Source: a bacterium (GTDB lineage Bacteria; Cyanobacteriota; Vampirovibrionia; Gastranaerophilales; Gastranaerophilaceae). Taken from it: a DNA stretch of 64,000 bases. Under the pieces are notes generated by a model that saw only the letters and a program-made list of their open reading frames with translations, searched no databases and was not told the origin of the DNA. The stretch is from positions 62,001 to 126,000 of the forward strand of contig JAFQLC010000003.1 in assembly GCA_017396695.1 (NCBI GenBank), in the 5' to 3' direction. Positions 38,340 to 46,936 of this stretch are shown piece after piece; within the stretch, counting starts at the first letter, position 1; each line of letters opens with the position of its first letter. Position numbers and translations under genes: made by a program.

Positions 38340-38347
38340 ATATATTA

Positions 38348-39421
38348 ATGGGGGTTTTAGGATTTATGGTCGAAAAGGCTGAGGTGAAAAAAGAAGAAAG
38401 CGGAAAAGATAAGGCGCTTAAACTTGCATTGGAAAAAATTGAAAAAGATTACGGAAAAGGCTCAATTATGCGCCTTGGTGATAAAGTTGCAATCAATGTT
38501 GATTCAATTCCAACAGGAGCACTTGCACTTGACTTAGCTCTTGGCATAGGCGGTATTCCAAGAGGAAGAATTATTGAAGTCTACGGACCAGAATCAAGCG
38601 GTAAAACAACCCTAGCGCAACATATTGTGGCTCAAGCTCAAAAAAAAGGTGGAATTGCAGCATTTATTGACGCAGAACACGCACTTGACCCAGAATATGC
38701 AAGAGCATTAGGCGTAAATGTTGACCAACTTCTTATTTCTCAACCAGACACAGGCGAGCAAGCACTTGAAATTACCGAAGAGCTTGTGCGTTCAGGCGCA
38801 GTTGATGTAATTGTTGTTGACTCAGTTGCAGCGCTCGTTCCAAAAGCAGAAATCGAAAAAGCTATGGATGAACAACAAATGGGCTTGCAAGCAAGACTTA
38901 TGTCTAAAGCGCTCAGAAAATTAACTGCAATTGTTGGCAAAACCAATACAACGGTTATTTTCATCAACCAATTAAGAATGAAAATTGGTGTTATGTATGG
39001 CAACCCAGAAACAACAACAGGCGGAAACGCCCTCAAATATTATTCTTCAGTTCGTTTAGACATCAGAAAAACTGACACGTTGAAAAAAGACGGCGAAGAC
39101 ATTGGAAATAGAGTAAAAGTCAAAGTTGTTAAAAACAAAGTTGCACCACCATTTAGAATTGCTGAATTCGACATCATCTTTGGCAAAGGTATTTGCGCAG
39201 TGGGTAATATTTTAGATGTTGCAACAAACTTAAATATCATCAAAAGAGCAGGTGCTTGGTATAGCTATAATGATGAAAAACTAGGTCAAGGCAGAGATAA
39301 GAGCAAAGAGCTTCTTGAGGAAAATCCAGAATTATTGGCAAAAATTGAAGCAGATGTTAGAGCAAAACTTGCCGAAAGACATTCGCCAAAAGCACTTGAA
39401 ACAGAAACAGAAGGGGAATAG
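38348..39421 (+). CDS. recA: Recombinase RecA
   Basis: Strand-exchange recombinase and SOS co-protease, 357 residues. Walker A is GPESSGKTT, Walker [13 protein letters not shown], the DNA-binding L1 loop region [17 protein letters not shown] and L2 [21 protein letters not shown]. The start could be the ATG at 38348 or the one at 38366 (preceded by AGGA but only 3 nt away); I keep the first. No SOS box was recognised. Its stop codon abuts the ATG of rfbA. Confidence 0.97.
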   Translation: MGVLGFMVEKAEVKKEESGKDKALKLALEKIEKDYGKGSIMRLGDKVAINVDSIPTGALALDLALGIGGIPRGRIIEVYGPESSGKTTLAQHIVAQAQKKGGIAAFIDAEHALDPEYARALGVNVDQLLISQPDTGEQALEITEELVRSGAVDVIVVDSVAALVPKAEIEKAMDEQQMGLQARLMSKALRKLTAIVGKTNTTVIFINQLRMKIGVMYGNPETTTGGNALKYYSSVRLDIRKTDTLKKDGEDIGNRVKVKVVKNKVAPPFRIAEFDIIFGKGICAVGNILDVATNLNIIKRAGAWYSYNDEKLGQGRDKSKELLEENPELLAKIEADVRAKLAERHSPKALETETEGE

Positions 39422-40291
39422 ATGAAAGGAATTATTCTAGCGGGTGGCGCTGGCACAAGGCTTTATCCTGCAAGTTTGCCGATTTCAAAAATTCTTTTGC
39501 CGATTTATGATAAACCGATGATTTATTATCCGCTCACAACGCTTATGCTTGCTGGAATTAAGGATATTTTAATCATTACAAATCCAAGCGATTTAGAAAA
39601 CTTCAAAAAAACTCTAGGAACTGGCGAAGAAATTGGAATTAAAATTTCTTATTTAGTGCAAGAAGTTCCGAGGGGAATTGCAGATAGTTTCATTATTGCA
39701 GAAAAATTCATCGGGGATGATTCTGTTGCACTTATTCTTGGCGACAACATCTTCCACGGATTTGGCTTTTCAACAATGCTTAAAAATGTTTGCGAAACAA
39801 TTGAGACAAGAAAAGCAGAAGCAGTTGTGTTTGGTTATCAAGTAAAAGACCCAAAGAGATTTGGGGTTGTTGAATTTGATAAAAACAACAAGGTAATTTC
39901 GCTTCAAGAAAAACCAGCATTTCCAAAGTCAAATTTTGCAGTAACTGGTTTATATTTCTATAATAACGATGTTGTAAAATATGCAAAAACACTCCGACCA
40001 TCCTTGAGAGGAGAATTAGAAATCACAGATTTAAACAACATTTATTTAAAGAAAAAATCTTTAGATGTTGAAATTTTAGGTCGTGGTTTTGCATGGCTTG
40101 ACACTGGCACGCACGAATCACTCTTGCAAGCAAGTAATTTTGTACAATCAATGGAAATAAACACTGACAAAAAAATTGCATGCATTGAAGAAGTTGCATA
40201 TAGAATGGGCTTTATTGACAAAAAGCAACTAAACAAGCTAGCAAAAAAATACAATAAAAACGATTACGGCAAATATATAGCAAGCCTATAA
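39422..40291 (+). CDS. rfbA: Glucose-1-phosphate thymidylyltransferase
   Basis: Makes dTDP-glucose for dTDP-rhamnose-type sugars of LPS or glycans. 289 residues, the standard length. The nucleotide-binding N-terminus is [16 protein letters not shown] followed by [14 protein letters not shown], the metal-binding motif [10 protein letters not shown], and the C-terminal [17 protein letters not shown]. The ATG follows the recA stop directly, so the two are co-transcribed. rfbB, C and D are not in the window. Confidence 0.95.
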   Translation: MKGIILAGGAGTRLYPASLPISKILLPIYDKPMIYYPLTTLMLAGIKDILIITNPSDLENFKKTLGTGEEIGIKISYLVQEVPRGIADSFIIAEKFIGDDSVALILGDNIFHGFGFSTMLKNVCETIETRKAEAVVFGYQVKDPKRFGVVEFDKNNKVISLQEKPAFPKSNFAVTGLYFYNNDVVKYAKTLRPSLRGELEITDLNNIYLKKKSLDVEILGRGFAWLDTGTHESLLQASNFVQSMEINTDKKIACIEEVAYRMGFIDKKQLNKLAKKYNKNDYGKYIASL

Positions 40292-40298
40292 TTTTTAT

Positions 40299-40322
40299 AA
40301 AAAAAGCCCCACAAGGGGGCAT
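40299..40322 (-). terminator. Terminator after the flagellin pair
   Basis: On the minus strand GCCCC and GGGGC form a short GC stem followed by a run of seven Ts. It lies about 20 bp past the second flagellin stop. Confidence 0.8.
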
Positions 40323-40340
40323 ATAACGTAGTTAACATAT

Positions 40341-41213
40341 CTATATCAAGGACAACGCCAGACTAGGCACTTGATTAGCTTGTGCTAGAAGCGACGAAGT
40401 CGTTTGGAGTCTAATATATTGTTTTGTATATTCTGAAGATTCCTTTGCAACATCTGCATCATTTATTGAAGAATATGCCGCAGATAAGTTTTCATACTGA
40501 ACAGTTAATGTGTTAACTGCGGAATCTAGCCTATTTATGCCAGTACCAGCTAAAGTGGCACGAGCGGTTACGTTGTCGATTGCTGTGTTAACTTGATCCA
40601 ACAAAGTTTCCATATGACCTCTGCCCGCTGGGTCAGAAGGGTCTTTAAATTCTATACTTGAAGCCGTCAAGGTACTACCTGTCAATAGCGAAAATGTTGC
40701 TTTGCAGAATAATCCTGTTATTTTTAAAGTATTTTGTACTGCATCTGCCTCAGAGCCGATTTGAAACATCACATAATCACTTTCGGTTTTTGAAGTATCA
40801 AAAACAGTGAAATCATTGAATTTAGCGCTAGATGTAACTCTATCTATTTCTTCAACTCGAGCCTTAACTTCAGTTTCTAAAGATTTTCTTTCTTTTTCAG
40901 AATAACCACCGTTTAAGCCTTCAAGAACCAAATCACGAATTCTCATCAAACTATCGTTAACAGTTGTAAGAACCCCTTCCGCAGTTTCCATCAGGCTCCT
41001 GCCCATTTCAGCATTTGCAACTGCGGTCAATGAGCCTGATATCTGCGTTTTAAGTCCTTGTGCAATTTGAAAACCTGCAGCATCAACGCTTGGGGAATTC
41101 AAACGAACACCAGTTGAAAGTTTTTCCATAGCAGCATTCATTTTATCTGTTGCTTCGTTCAAATGTGCGGTTAATTTTATCGAAGAGACATTTGTATTAA
41201 TTTTAATTGCCAT
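40341..41213 (-). CDS. Flagellin, second tandem copy
   Basis: Filament subunit exported by the flagellar type III apparatus, 290 residues. It has the conserved helical D0/D1 N-terminus (KMNAAMEKLSTGVRLNSPSVD) and C-terminus (SSLLAQANQVPSLALSLI) with a very short middle, so the surface D2/D3 domains are missing. AGAGGA precedes the ATG by 5 nt. It follows the first copy after 18 bp and is more diverged at the canonical residues (NSPSVDAAGFQIAQGL where most flagellins read AGDDAAGLAI). It could be a minor or basal filament component. Confidence 0.93.
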   Translation of the reverse strand: MAIKINTNVSSIKLTAHLNEATDKMNAAMEKLSTGVRLNSPSVDAAGFQIAQGLKTQISGSLTAVANAEMGRSLMETAEGVLTTVNDSLMRIRDLVLEGLNGGYSEKERKSLETEVKARVEEIDRVTSSAKFNDFTVFDTSKTESDYVMFQIGSEADAVQNTLKITGLFCKATFSLLTGSTLTASSIEFKDPSDPAGRGHMETLLDQVNTAIDNVTARATLAGTGINRLDSAVNTLTVQYENLSAAYSSINDADVAKESSEYTKQYIRLQTTSSLLAQANQVPSLALSLI

Positions 41214-41231
41214 GAAGTCCTCTAAAAATTA

Positions 41232-42092
41232 CTAGATTAATGATAATGCTAAAGATGGAGTTTGGTTAGCTTGCGCAAGCAATGAAGTTGTTGCTTGTTG
41301 AAGGATATATTGCTTTGTATATTCTGCAGATTCTTCAGCAATATCTGCGTCAACTAAACTAGAATGTGATGAAGTTAAGTTTTCTTTCTGAACTGTTAAA
41401 GCATCAACCGCAGATTCAAGTCTGTTAATAGACACACCGATTGTTCCTCTTCTTGAAGAAGCATTTTGAATTGCTGCATCAAGTTTTGTAAGAAGTTCTT
41501 CCATACCAGCTCTGTCTTTTCCAACAAAAGTTAAGTCAGCAGCAGCTAAATCGCCAGTCAAGCAAGAAAGAGTTGAACCATAAAATACATTTTCAACTGC
41601 AATTGTATTTGTTGCTTCAGCTGCGCCAGTACCTACTTGAAGAAGTAATTTTGAAGCATCGGCTGTTTTTGTTTTATCGAAAATTAGGAAGTTATTGAAT
41701 TTTGAACTATCTGCAATTCTGTCAATTTCTAAAGCACGAGCATAAGCTTCATCTGAAAGTGCTTGAATTTCTGTGTCGGAATAACCGCCGTTCATTGATT
41801 GTAAACATAGGTCACGCATTCTAAGAAGGTTATCTTGAATAGTATCTAGTGTACCTTCAGCGGTTTTTAAAATGTTAATTGCGTTTTGAGCGTTGTCCAC
41901 ACAAATATCTGAACCAGAAATTTGAGTTTCCAAACCTTTTGAAATCATAAATCCAGCAGCATTGTCACCAGCTGAATTAATTTTGTAACCTGTTGACATT
42001 CTGTGCATTGCATTTGCAGCGCCATCTGTTGCTCTGTTTAGGGCGTTACGAGTTCTAAGTGCTGTAACGTTTGTGTTAACTACGAGTGCCAT
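41232..42092 (-). CDS. Flagellin, first tandem copy
   Basis: Filament subunit, 286 residues. The N-terminus ALVVNTNVTALRTRNALNRA and the stretch STGYKINSAGDNAAGFMI are typical, and the C-terminal EYTKQYILQQATTSLLAQAN ends in the same PSLALSLI as its neighbour. The minimal central part means only the D0/D1 core. AAGGAGAAAA precedes the ATG, a strong ribosome site fitting an abundant protein. A vegetative-type promoter and two leader hairpins lie upstream. Read first in the transcript, so probably the major flagellin. Confidence 0.95.
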   Translation of the reverse strand: MALVVNTNVTALRTRNALNRATDGAANAMHRMSTGYKINSAGDNAAGFMISKGLETQISGSDICVDNAQNAINILKTAEGTLDTIQDNLLRMRDLCLQSMNGGYSDTEIQALSDEAYARALEIDRIADSSKFNNFLIFDKTKTADASKLLLQVGTGAAEATNTIAVENVFYGSTLSCLTGDLAAADLTFVGKDRAGMEELLTKLDAAIQNASSRRGTIGVSINRLESAVDALTVQKENLTSSHSSLVDADIAEESAEYTKQYILQQATTSLLAQANQTPSLALSLI

Positions 42093-42120
42093 CTTTGTTT
42101 TCTCCTTTTCATTTTTACTA

Positions 42121-42231
42121 AAGTATCCGTACTTTACGCTAAGGAATTTGGCTTAATTCCAATTAGAAATTAAAGGAAAATAATATCCGCAAAGTGCGCC
42201 ACGTCAAACACTAGAAGCGCTTGATTAGGCT
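42121..42231 (-). promoter_or_regulatory. Flagellin promoter and structured leader
   Basis: Within the 352-bp gap between cca and the flagellins. Minus strand TTGACG (42202-42207), 16 bp, TATTAT (42180-42185). GCGGATAT overlaps the -10 and resembles a sigma-28 -10 but has no properly spaced -35. The leader can form hairpins at 42143-42160 (GGAATT/AATTCC) and 42121-42134 (AAGTA/TACTT). The palindrome AAGCGCTT lies upstream of the -35. The rest of the gap is AT-rich and shows no gene. Confidence 0.5.
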
Positions 42232-42444
42232 TTCTTGGATTTTGATTTTGGGGAAACTAAATCAGAGGATATGCTAAACCCAATAATTTAAGTTTAATCA
42301 TAATCAAAAATATTCAATTAACTACGCAGATTTTATTGTCATCTAAAATCTAATATTGTTAGCAATATTATATTAAAGCTTATAGCAAGAAAAGTAAATT
42401 GTACCAAGGTTGGCAAATCCTACAACTAAAGTTGGAAAATTGAA

Positions 42445-43575
42445 TTATTTTTTAAAATTATCTATAACAAAGGCTATTTCTTCGTCTTTAGTAAGTATAT
42501 TTTTTGAATTAATTCGGTATTCGAGAAGCTTATCCAAAATCTCGCCAATGCGCTTGCCCTGCTCAAAACCAAGAGCAATTAAATCTGCACCTGATAAAAT
42601 CAAAGCAATATCCTTTAAATCACTATAATATTTTAAAACTTGATTAGAATAAACATCAAAAGCATAAAATAGCGCAAGTTCAAAATCAGAATATTTTTTA
42701 AAAAATAAATAAATATCATAATCAGATTTGAAATCGGCTTCAGGCACAGAAAATGAATTTAAAAGTAAAAATTTTGCTATATGCGAAAATGGTTGAGAAA
42801 AAATATTTGAAGCATCTAAAATCTTTGCAGAAGAAATGCTTGGCACATCATCTCTAAATATTTTATAATATTTATTCTCAATTATTTTATTATATGCAAC
42901 ATCATTGTTGCTTAACACTTTATCTAAAGTGAGCTCAACTCTTGATAAGCTCAAGCCTTCCCTAAGTCTTGGTGCTTGTTCAAGATAAGAAACAAGAGCA
43001 GATTTTGTGATTTTGTCAAACTCAAAACCAAAACGAATTGAAAAATCGAGCCCTCTTAAAATTCTTGTAGGGTCGTCTATGAAACTATCTTTGTGCAAAA
43101 TTTTAAGAGTTTTATTTTGAATATCACTCATCCCGCAAAAGTAATCAATAAGCTCAAAATTATCCAAAGAAAGCGCTATTGCATTTACCGTGAAATCTCT
43201 TCTTTTTATATCTTCATCAAGAGAAACACCGATTTGGTTAACTTCAGGCAAACATCCAGATTGCGGATAAGACTCACATCTTGTTGAGGCAAAGTCAATG
43301 TCATATCCCCTGACTTTGCATTTAACTGTGCCAAAGTCTTTATGGATAGATAAAATTTGACAAATATCACAAGACGAACAAAATTCAATTGCCGAACCTT
43401 CGACTAAGATATCAATGTCAGAGACATCCACACCCATAATTAAATCTCGAACAATTCCGCCAACAAAATATAAACGCAAATTTAACTTCTGCGCACAAAA
43501 ATTCAATTCAGAAATTAAATTTAAAACATCTGAACTAAGTTTAGTTTCGATAATTTTTTTAAAATTATTGTTCAC
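42445..43575 (-). CDS. cca: CCA-adding tRNA nucleotidyltransferase family protein
   Basis: Class II nucleotidyltransferase that repairs or adds the tRNA 3' CCA; a poly(A) polymerase of the same family is the alternative. 376 residues. Template motifs are LYFVGGIVRDLIMG and DVSDIDILVEG, then KRRDFTVNAIALSLDN (motif B) and DPTRILRGLDFSIRFGF. The requirement is visible in this window: tRNA-Pro has no encoded CCA. It overlaps accC by 11 nt as the last gene of the efp-accB-accC unit. Confidence 0.88.
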   Translation of the reverse strand: MNNNFKKIIETKLSSDVLNLISELNFCAQKLNLRLYFVGGIVRDLIMGVDVSDIDILVEGSAIEFCSSCDICQILSIHKDFGTVKCKVRGYDIDFASTRCESYPQSGCLPEVNQIGVSLDEDIKRRDFTVNAIALSLDNFELIDYFCGMSDIQNKTLKILHKDSFIDDPTRILRGLDFSIRFGFEFDKITKSALVSYLEQAPRLREGLSLSRVELTLDKVLSNNDVAYNKIIENKYYKIFRDDVPSISSAKILDASNIFSQPFSHIAKFLLLNSFSVPEADFKSDYDIYLFFKKYSDFELALFYAFDVYSNQVLKYYSDLKDIALILSGADLIALGFEQGKRIGEILDKLLEYRINSKNILTKDEEIAFVIDNFKK

Positions 43576-44938
43576 TTAAAAGCTTTTCAATAAAACTTGT
43601 ATCAAAATCTGCGGACTGAAATTCTTCGCTATCAAGAATAAGTTTATGAAATGGGATTGTTGTTTTGATGCCAAGAATAACATATTCTTCAAGCGCTCTT
43701 AGCGCTCTTGTTCTTGCTTCTTCACGAGTTCTTCCGAAGCAAATGAGTTTACCAATCATAGAATCGTAATTTGGCGGAATGCTATAACCTGTGTAAATAT
43801 GAGAATCAATTCTTACCCCATATCCTCCAGGAGCGATATATCCTTCAATTTTTCCTGCAGATGGCATAAAATTCTTTTCGGGATTTTCAGCATTAATTCT
43901 GCATTCGATTGCATGACCAAGGATTTTAACATCATGTTGTTTATATGAAAGTTTTTTGCCTTGCGCAATTTGAATTTGTTCACGAACAATATCAATGCCT
44001 GTAACCATTTCAGTAACACAATGTTCAACTTGAACCCTTGTGTTCATCTCCATAAAGTAGAAATATTTACCAGATGGATTTTCTGGGGTTTTTAATCCAT
44101 GTTCATCAAGAAGAAATTCAATTGTTCCAGCACTTTCATAATTTGAAGCACGAGCAGCAAGAACAGCTGCTTCGCCCATTTTTTTTCTGATTTCATCATT
44201 AATTACAGAACAAGGTGCTTCTTCGAGAAGTTTTTGATGACGCCTTTGAAGAGAACAATCACGTTCGCCAAGGTGAATAACATTGCCTTTTGAATCTGCA
44301 AGAATTTGAACTTCAACATGGCGAGGGTTTTGAATATATTTTTCACAATAAACATCACCATTTCCGAACGCTGCAAGCGCTTCTTTAGAACAAAGTTCGA
44401 ATGCGTCTTGAACAGCACTATCTTCCCAAACGACGCGCATTCCTCTTCCGCCACCACCTGCAGTTGCTTTAATAATAAGCGGATAACCAACTTTTTTTGA
44501 AAAATCAATTATCTCTTGGGGGTCAGAAATAATAGATGTGCCAGGGATAATAGGAACACCAGCATTTTGCATAGTCTCACGTGCGCTTGCTTTATCACCT
44601 AAAAGTTTCATTGAATCAGCAGATGGGCCAATGAATTTAATATTGTGTTGAGCACAAATATCAGCAAAATCAGCACGTTCTGATAAAAAACCGTACCCAG
44701 GGTGAATTGCATCAGCTCCTGATGTAAGAGCAACAGAAATTATTGCAGGAATGTGTAAATAACTTTTAGAAGCCTCTGCTGGTCCAATACAATATGCTTC
44801 ATCTGCAAGGGTTACATGCAGGCTATCTGCATCAGCTTGAGAATATACAGCAACTGTTGCAATCCCAAGACCTCTGCAAGCTCTGATAATTCTAAGAGCA
44901 ATTTCGCCCCTGTTTGCAATTAAAACTTTTTTGAACAT
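43565..44938 (-). CDS. accC: Acetyl-CoA carboxylase, biotin carboxylase subunit
   Basis: ATP-dependent carboxylation of biotin on AccB, first step of fatty acid synthesis. 457 residues. The N-terminus is KVLIANRGEIALRIIRACRG, the ATP-grasp glycine-rich loop KATAGGGGRGMRVV, and the active-site FMEMNTRVQVEHCVTEMVTG. It lies 6 bp after accB and overlaps cca by 11 nt. Carboxyltransferase subunits are not in the window. Confidence 0.97.
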   Translation of the reverse strand: MFKKVLIANRGEIALRIIRACRGLGIATVAVYSQADADSLHVTLADEAYCIGPAEASKSYLHIPAIISVALTSGADAIHPGYGFLSERADFADICAQHNIKFIGPSADSMKLLGDKASARETMQNAGVPIIPGTSIISDPQEIIDFSKKVGYPLIIKATAGGGGRGMRVVWEDSAVQDAFELCSKEALAAFGNGDVYCEKYIQNPRHVEVQILADSKGNVIHLGERDCSLQRRHQKLLEEAPCSVINDEIRKKMGEAAVLAARASNYESAGTIEFLLDEHGLKTPENPSGKYFYFMEMNTRVQVEHCVTEMVTGIDIVREQIQIAQGKKLSYKQHDVKILGHAIECRINAENPEKNFMPSAGKIEGYIAPGGYGVRIDSHIYTGYSIPPNYDSMIGKLICFGRTREEARTRALRALEEYVILGIKTTIPFHKLILDSEEFQSADFDTSFIEKLLSEQ

Positions 44939-44944
44939 AATAAA

Positions 44945-45403
44945 TTACTCTACGTACATCAAAACTTGGCCATATTCAACACTTTGACCTTCTTCAACAC
45001 AAATTTCTGCAATTGTGCCAGAAGCTTCAGATTCAATTTCGTTCATAAGCTTCATGGCTTCAATTATACATACAACTTGACCTGTTGAAACTTTGTCACC
45101 AACCCTAACAAAAGGTGCTGAAGTTGGAGAAGGCGCAGGATAAAAGCAACCAACCATAGGCGATGTGATTGGAGTTCTATTTTTCTTAGGAGCTTCAGCT
45201 TCAACTGCTTTTTCTTCAGCAACGGGAGCTGGAGTAACGGGAACTGGCTGAACTTCGGCTGCCTGAACAACAGGCGCAGCAACCACAGTGCCACCTTTTT
45301 TGATTACAACTGCTTTATCGCCATCTTCTAGCGTAATTTCTTCAAGCTCATGCTTATTGATAACTTTCGCTAGTTTTTCAATATATTCAATGCTAAATTC
45401 CAT
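44945..45403 (-). CDS. accB: Acetyl-CoA carboxylase, biotin carboxyl carrier protein
   Basis: Carries biotin between AccC and the carboxyltransferase. 152 residues: an N-terminal part (residues 1-35), an Ala/Pro/Glu-rich flexible linker (36-78), then the biotinyl domain. The biotinylated lysine is in [25 protein letters not shown] is typical of the domain start. It follows efp after 7 bp, an order conserved in cyanobacteria and many Firmicutes. Confidence 0.97.
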   Translation of the reverse strand: MEFSIEYIEKLAKVINKHELEEITLEDGDKAVVIKKGGTVVAAPVVQAAEVQPVPVTPAPVAEEKAVEAEAPKKNRTPITSPMVGCFYPAPSPTSAPFVRVGDKVSTGQVVCIIEAMKLMNEIESEASGTIAEICVEEGQSVEYGQVLMYVE

Positions 45404-45410
45404 AATAAAC

Positions 45411-45968
45411 CTATACTCTGTCTAAATATTCGTTTGTTCTGGTATCAACCCTGATAACATCGCCATTTACAACAAAGAAAGGTACTTGAACAACTGCACC
45501 ACCATCTAACGTCGCAGGTTTAGTACCAGCATTTGAAGTGTTACCTTTTTCGTTTGGAGCAGTATCAACAACTTCAAGTTCAACATGGTTTGGAAGGTCA
45601 ACGCCAATGATGTTACCATCGTGCATTAAAATTTGAACATTCATGTTTTCTTTTAAATATTTAACGCCATCACCAATTGCAACAGCTGGCACGTTAATTT
45701 GTTCGTATGTTTCAGTGTTCATCATAACGAAATCGTTGCCTTCTTTGTATAGATATTGCATTTCAGATCTATCAAGCAAAGCTCGTTCAACTTTTTCGCC
45801 TGCTCTGAATGTTTTTTCAACAACTTGACCAGTTTCAACATTTTTTAATTTTGTTTTAACAAAAGCCGAACCTTTACCTGGTTTAACGTGTAAAAATTCG
45901 ATAACAGCCCAAAGTTTGTTATCAATTTTTAAAGTAAGACCTGTTTTAAAATCGTTAGTTGATATCAT
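45411..45968 (-). CDS. efp: Translation elongation factor P
   Basis: Rescues ribosomes stalled at polyproline. 185 residues, three beta-barrel domains. The tip loop is [11 protein letters not shown], with the lysine in PGKG that is modified in some bacteria; the modification genes are not in the window. The signature near the C-terminus is [30 protein letters not shown] lies 7 nt before the ATG. First of efp-accB-accC-cca, perhaps read through from the helical-repeat gene 28 bp upstream. Confidence 0.97.
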   Translation of the reverse strand: MISTNDFKTGLTLKIDNKLWAVIEFLHVKPGKGSAFVKTKLKNVETGQVVEKTFRAGEKVERALLDRSEMQYLYKEGNDFVMMNTETYEQINVPAVAIGDGVKYLKENMNVQILMHDGNIIGVDLPNHVELEVVDTAPNEKGNTSNAGTKPATLDGGAVVQVPFFVVNGDVIRVDTRTNEYLDRV

Positions 45969-45996
45969 AATTTGACCTCATTTGCTATTATTATTG

Positions 45997-46662
45997 TTAG
46001 ATTTTATCATAAAAATTCAATTTTACATAATAATTTACATCATTCTTCATTTTTTGATACAAATCAGGAGGAGGATTTTTCATTTTGCATAAAATTTTTG
46101 CAACCTTCTCTCGTATCGTATAATCAACGCATTCAGAGTTTTCAGCCAAAATTTCAAGAAGTTTATCTTTGTTGAACGATTGTTCAAAATTTTCAGCTAG
46201 AGCTTCTAGGCACCAATAAAGTTTGAAATACATTTTATTGAGCAAATGATTTTTTTGAGTGCGCCATTTTTTAGGTTTCGAATTAGCCTCAATATCTTGC
46301 ATAATAATAAAAATTCTATCAATTAAGAAATCATTTAAAGGCAGTTCGTTTGATGAAATGAATTTCACAATATTCCTCGAAACATTAGGATTTACATCAC
46401 AAAGTGCATCGAGAAACAAAGAAAAATGCAAGTGCGCAAAGTTGCCACAATGGATTTCACAAATTTTAGATGAAACAAGCTCTCTAATTCTTCCATCATG
46501 ACCTGTTAAATTTGAAACTATAATATCAAAATCTTCTTGAGATTTAATCTCTTGAAGTTCGAGAAGAGCATAGGGTTTTAAGTCTTCATTATCTGATTCA
46601 AGACAAGAAATTATGTTGCTATATTCAAAATTGCCATTAAGAAAAATATTGTCCAAAGTCAT
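45997..46662 (-). CDS. HEAT-like helical repeat protein, unknown function
   Basis: 221 residues, alpha-helical, with repeat-like units of the HEAT type (DNEDLKPYALLELQEIKS, VNPNVSRNIVKFISS, TIREKVAKILCKMKN). No catalytic motif is visible, so probably a protein-protein scaffold. I start at the ATG at 46662 (MTLDNIFLNG). The frame extends 30 codons further upstream, but that part is a hydrophobic shadow rich in Phe and Ile without a ribosome site. TATATT lies 6 nt before the chosen ATG (no good -35). Just upstream of efp on the same strand. Confidence 0.6.
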   Translation of the reverse strand: MTLDNIFLNGNFEYSNIISCLESDNEDLKPYALLELQEIKSQEDFDIIVSNLTGHDGRIRELVSSKICEIHCGNFAHLHFSLFLDALCDVNPNVSRNIVKFISSNELPLNDFLIDRIFIIMQDIEANSKPKKWRTQKNHLLNKMYFKLYWCLEALAENFEQSFNKDKLLEILAENSECVDYTIREKVAKILCKMKNPPPDLYQKMKNDVNYYVKLNFYDKI

Positions 46663-46768
46663 AAGAAAAATATAGCACGAAAATACTATAAAAAGGTTGA
46701 AAAAATGGATAAATCGTATGATAGAGAAAAAAAATATAAGTGTATAATACAATTAAAAGGAGAAAATA

Positions 46769-46936
46769 ATGGCAAGCATCATAAATTTCTTTAAAAATTT
46801 ATTCTTTATGGATTCAAACGAAAGCTACATCGGGCTTTCAAGCTTTTCAAATTTATCTGAAAAAACACAAAAAAGACCTCAAAAGTTAGTTAGAAAATCT
46901 GAACTAAGCTTAACTGAATTACTTAGAAAAAACTAG
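46769..46936 (+). CDS. Small protein of 55 residues
   Basis: Short ORF with a good AAAAGGAG ribosome site 6 nt before the ATG and a TATAAT at 46743-46748. The protein starts with a hydrophobic amphipathic stretch (ASIINFFKNLFFMD) and ends basic (RPQKLVRKSELSLTELLRKN). The N-terminal stretch could bind membrane. Its TAG overlaps the stop of the convergent gene. Unrecognised; the translation signals make it likely to be real. Confidence 0.55.
   Translation: MASIINFFKNLFFMDSNESYIGLSSFSNLSEKTQKRPQKLVRKSELSLTELLRKN

Noticed and set aside
42187..42201. Sigma-54-like TGGCGCACTTTGC upstream of the flagellins
   Set aside because: GG and GC are 8 bp apart rather than the strictly required 10, and the rest of the consensus is poor.
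46663..46752. 30-codon N-terminal extension of the HEAT-like protein
   Set aside because: Hydrophobic Phe/Ile-rich shadow without a ribosome site. The ATG at 46662 starts a normal soluble protein.
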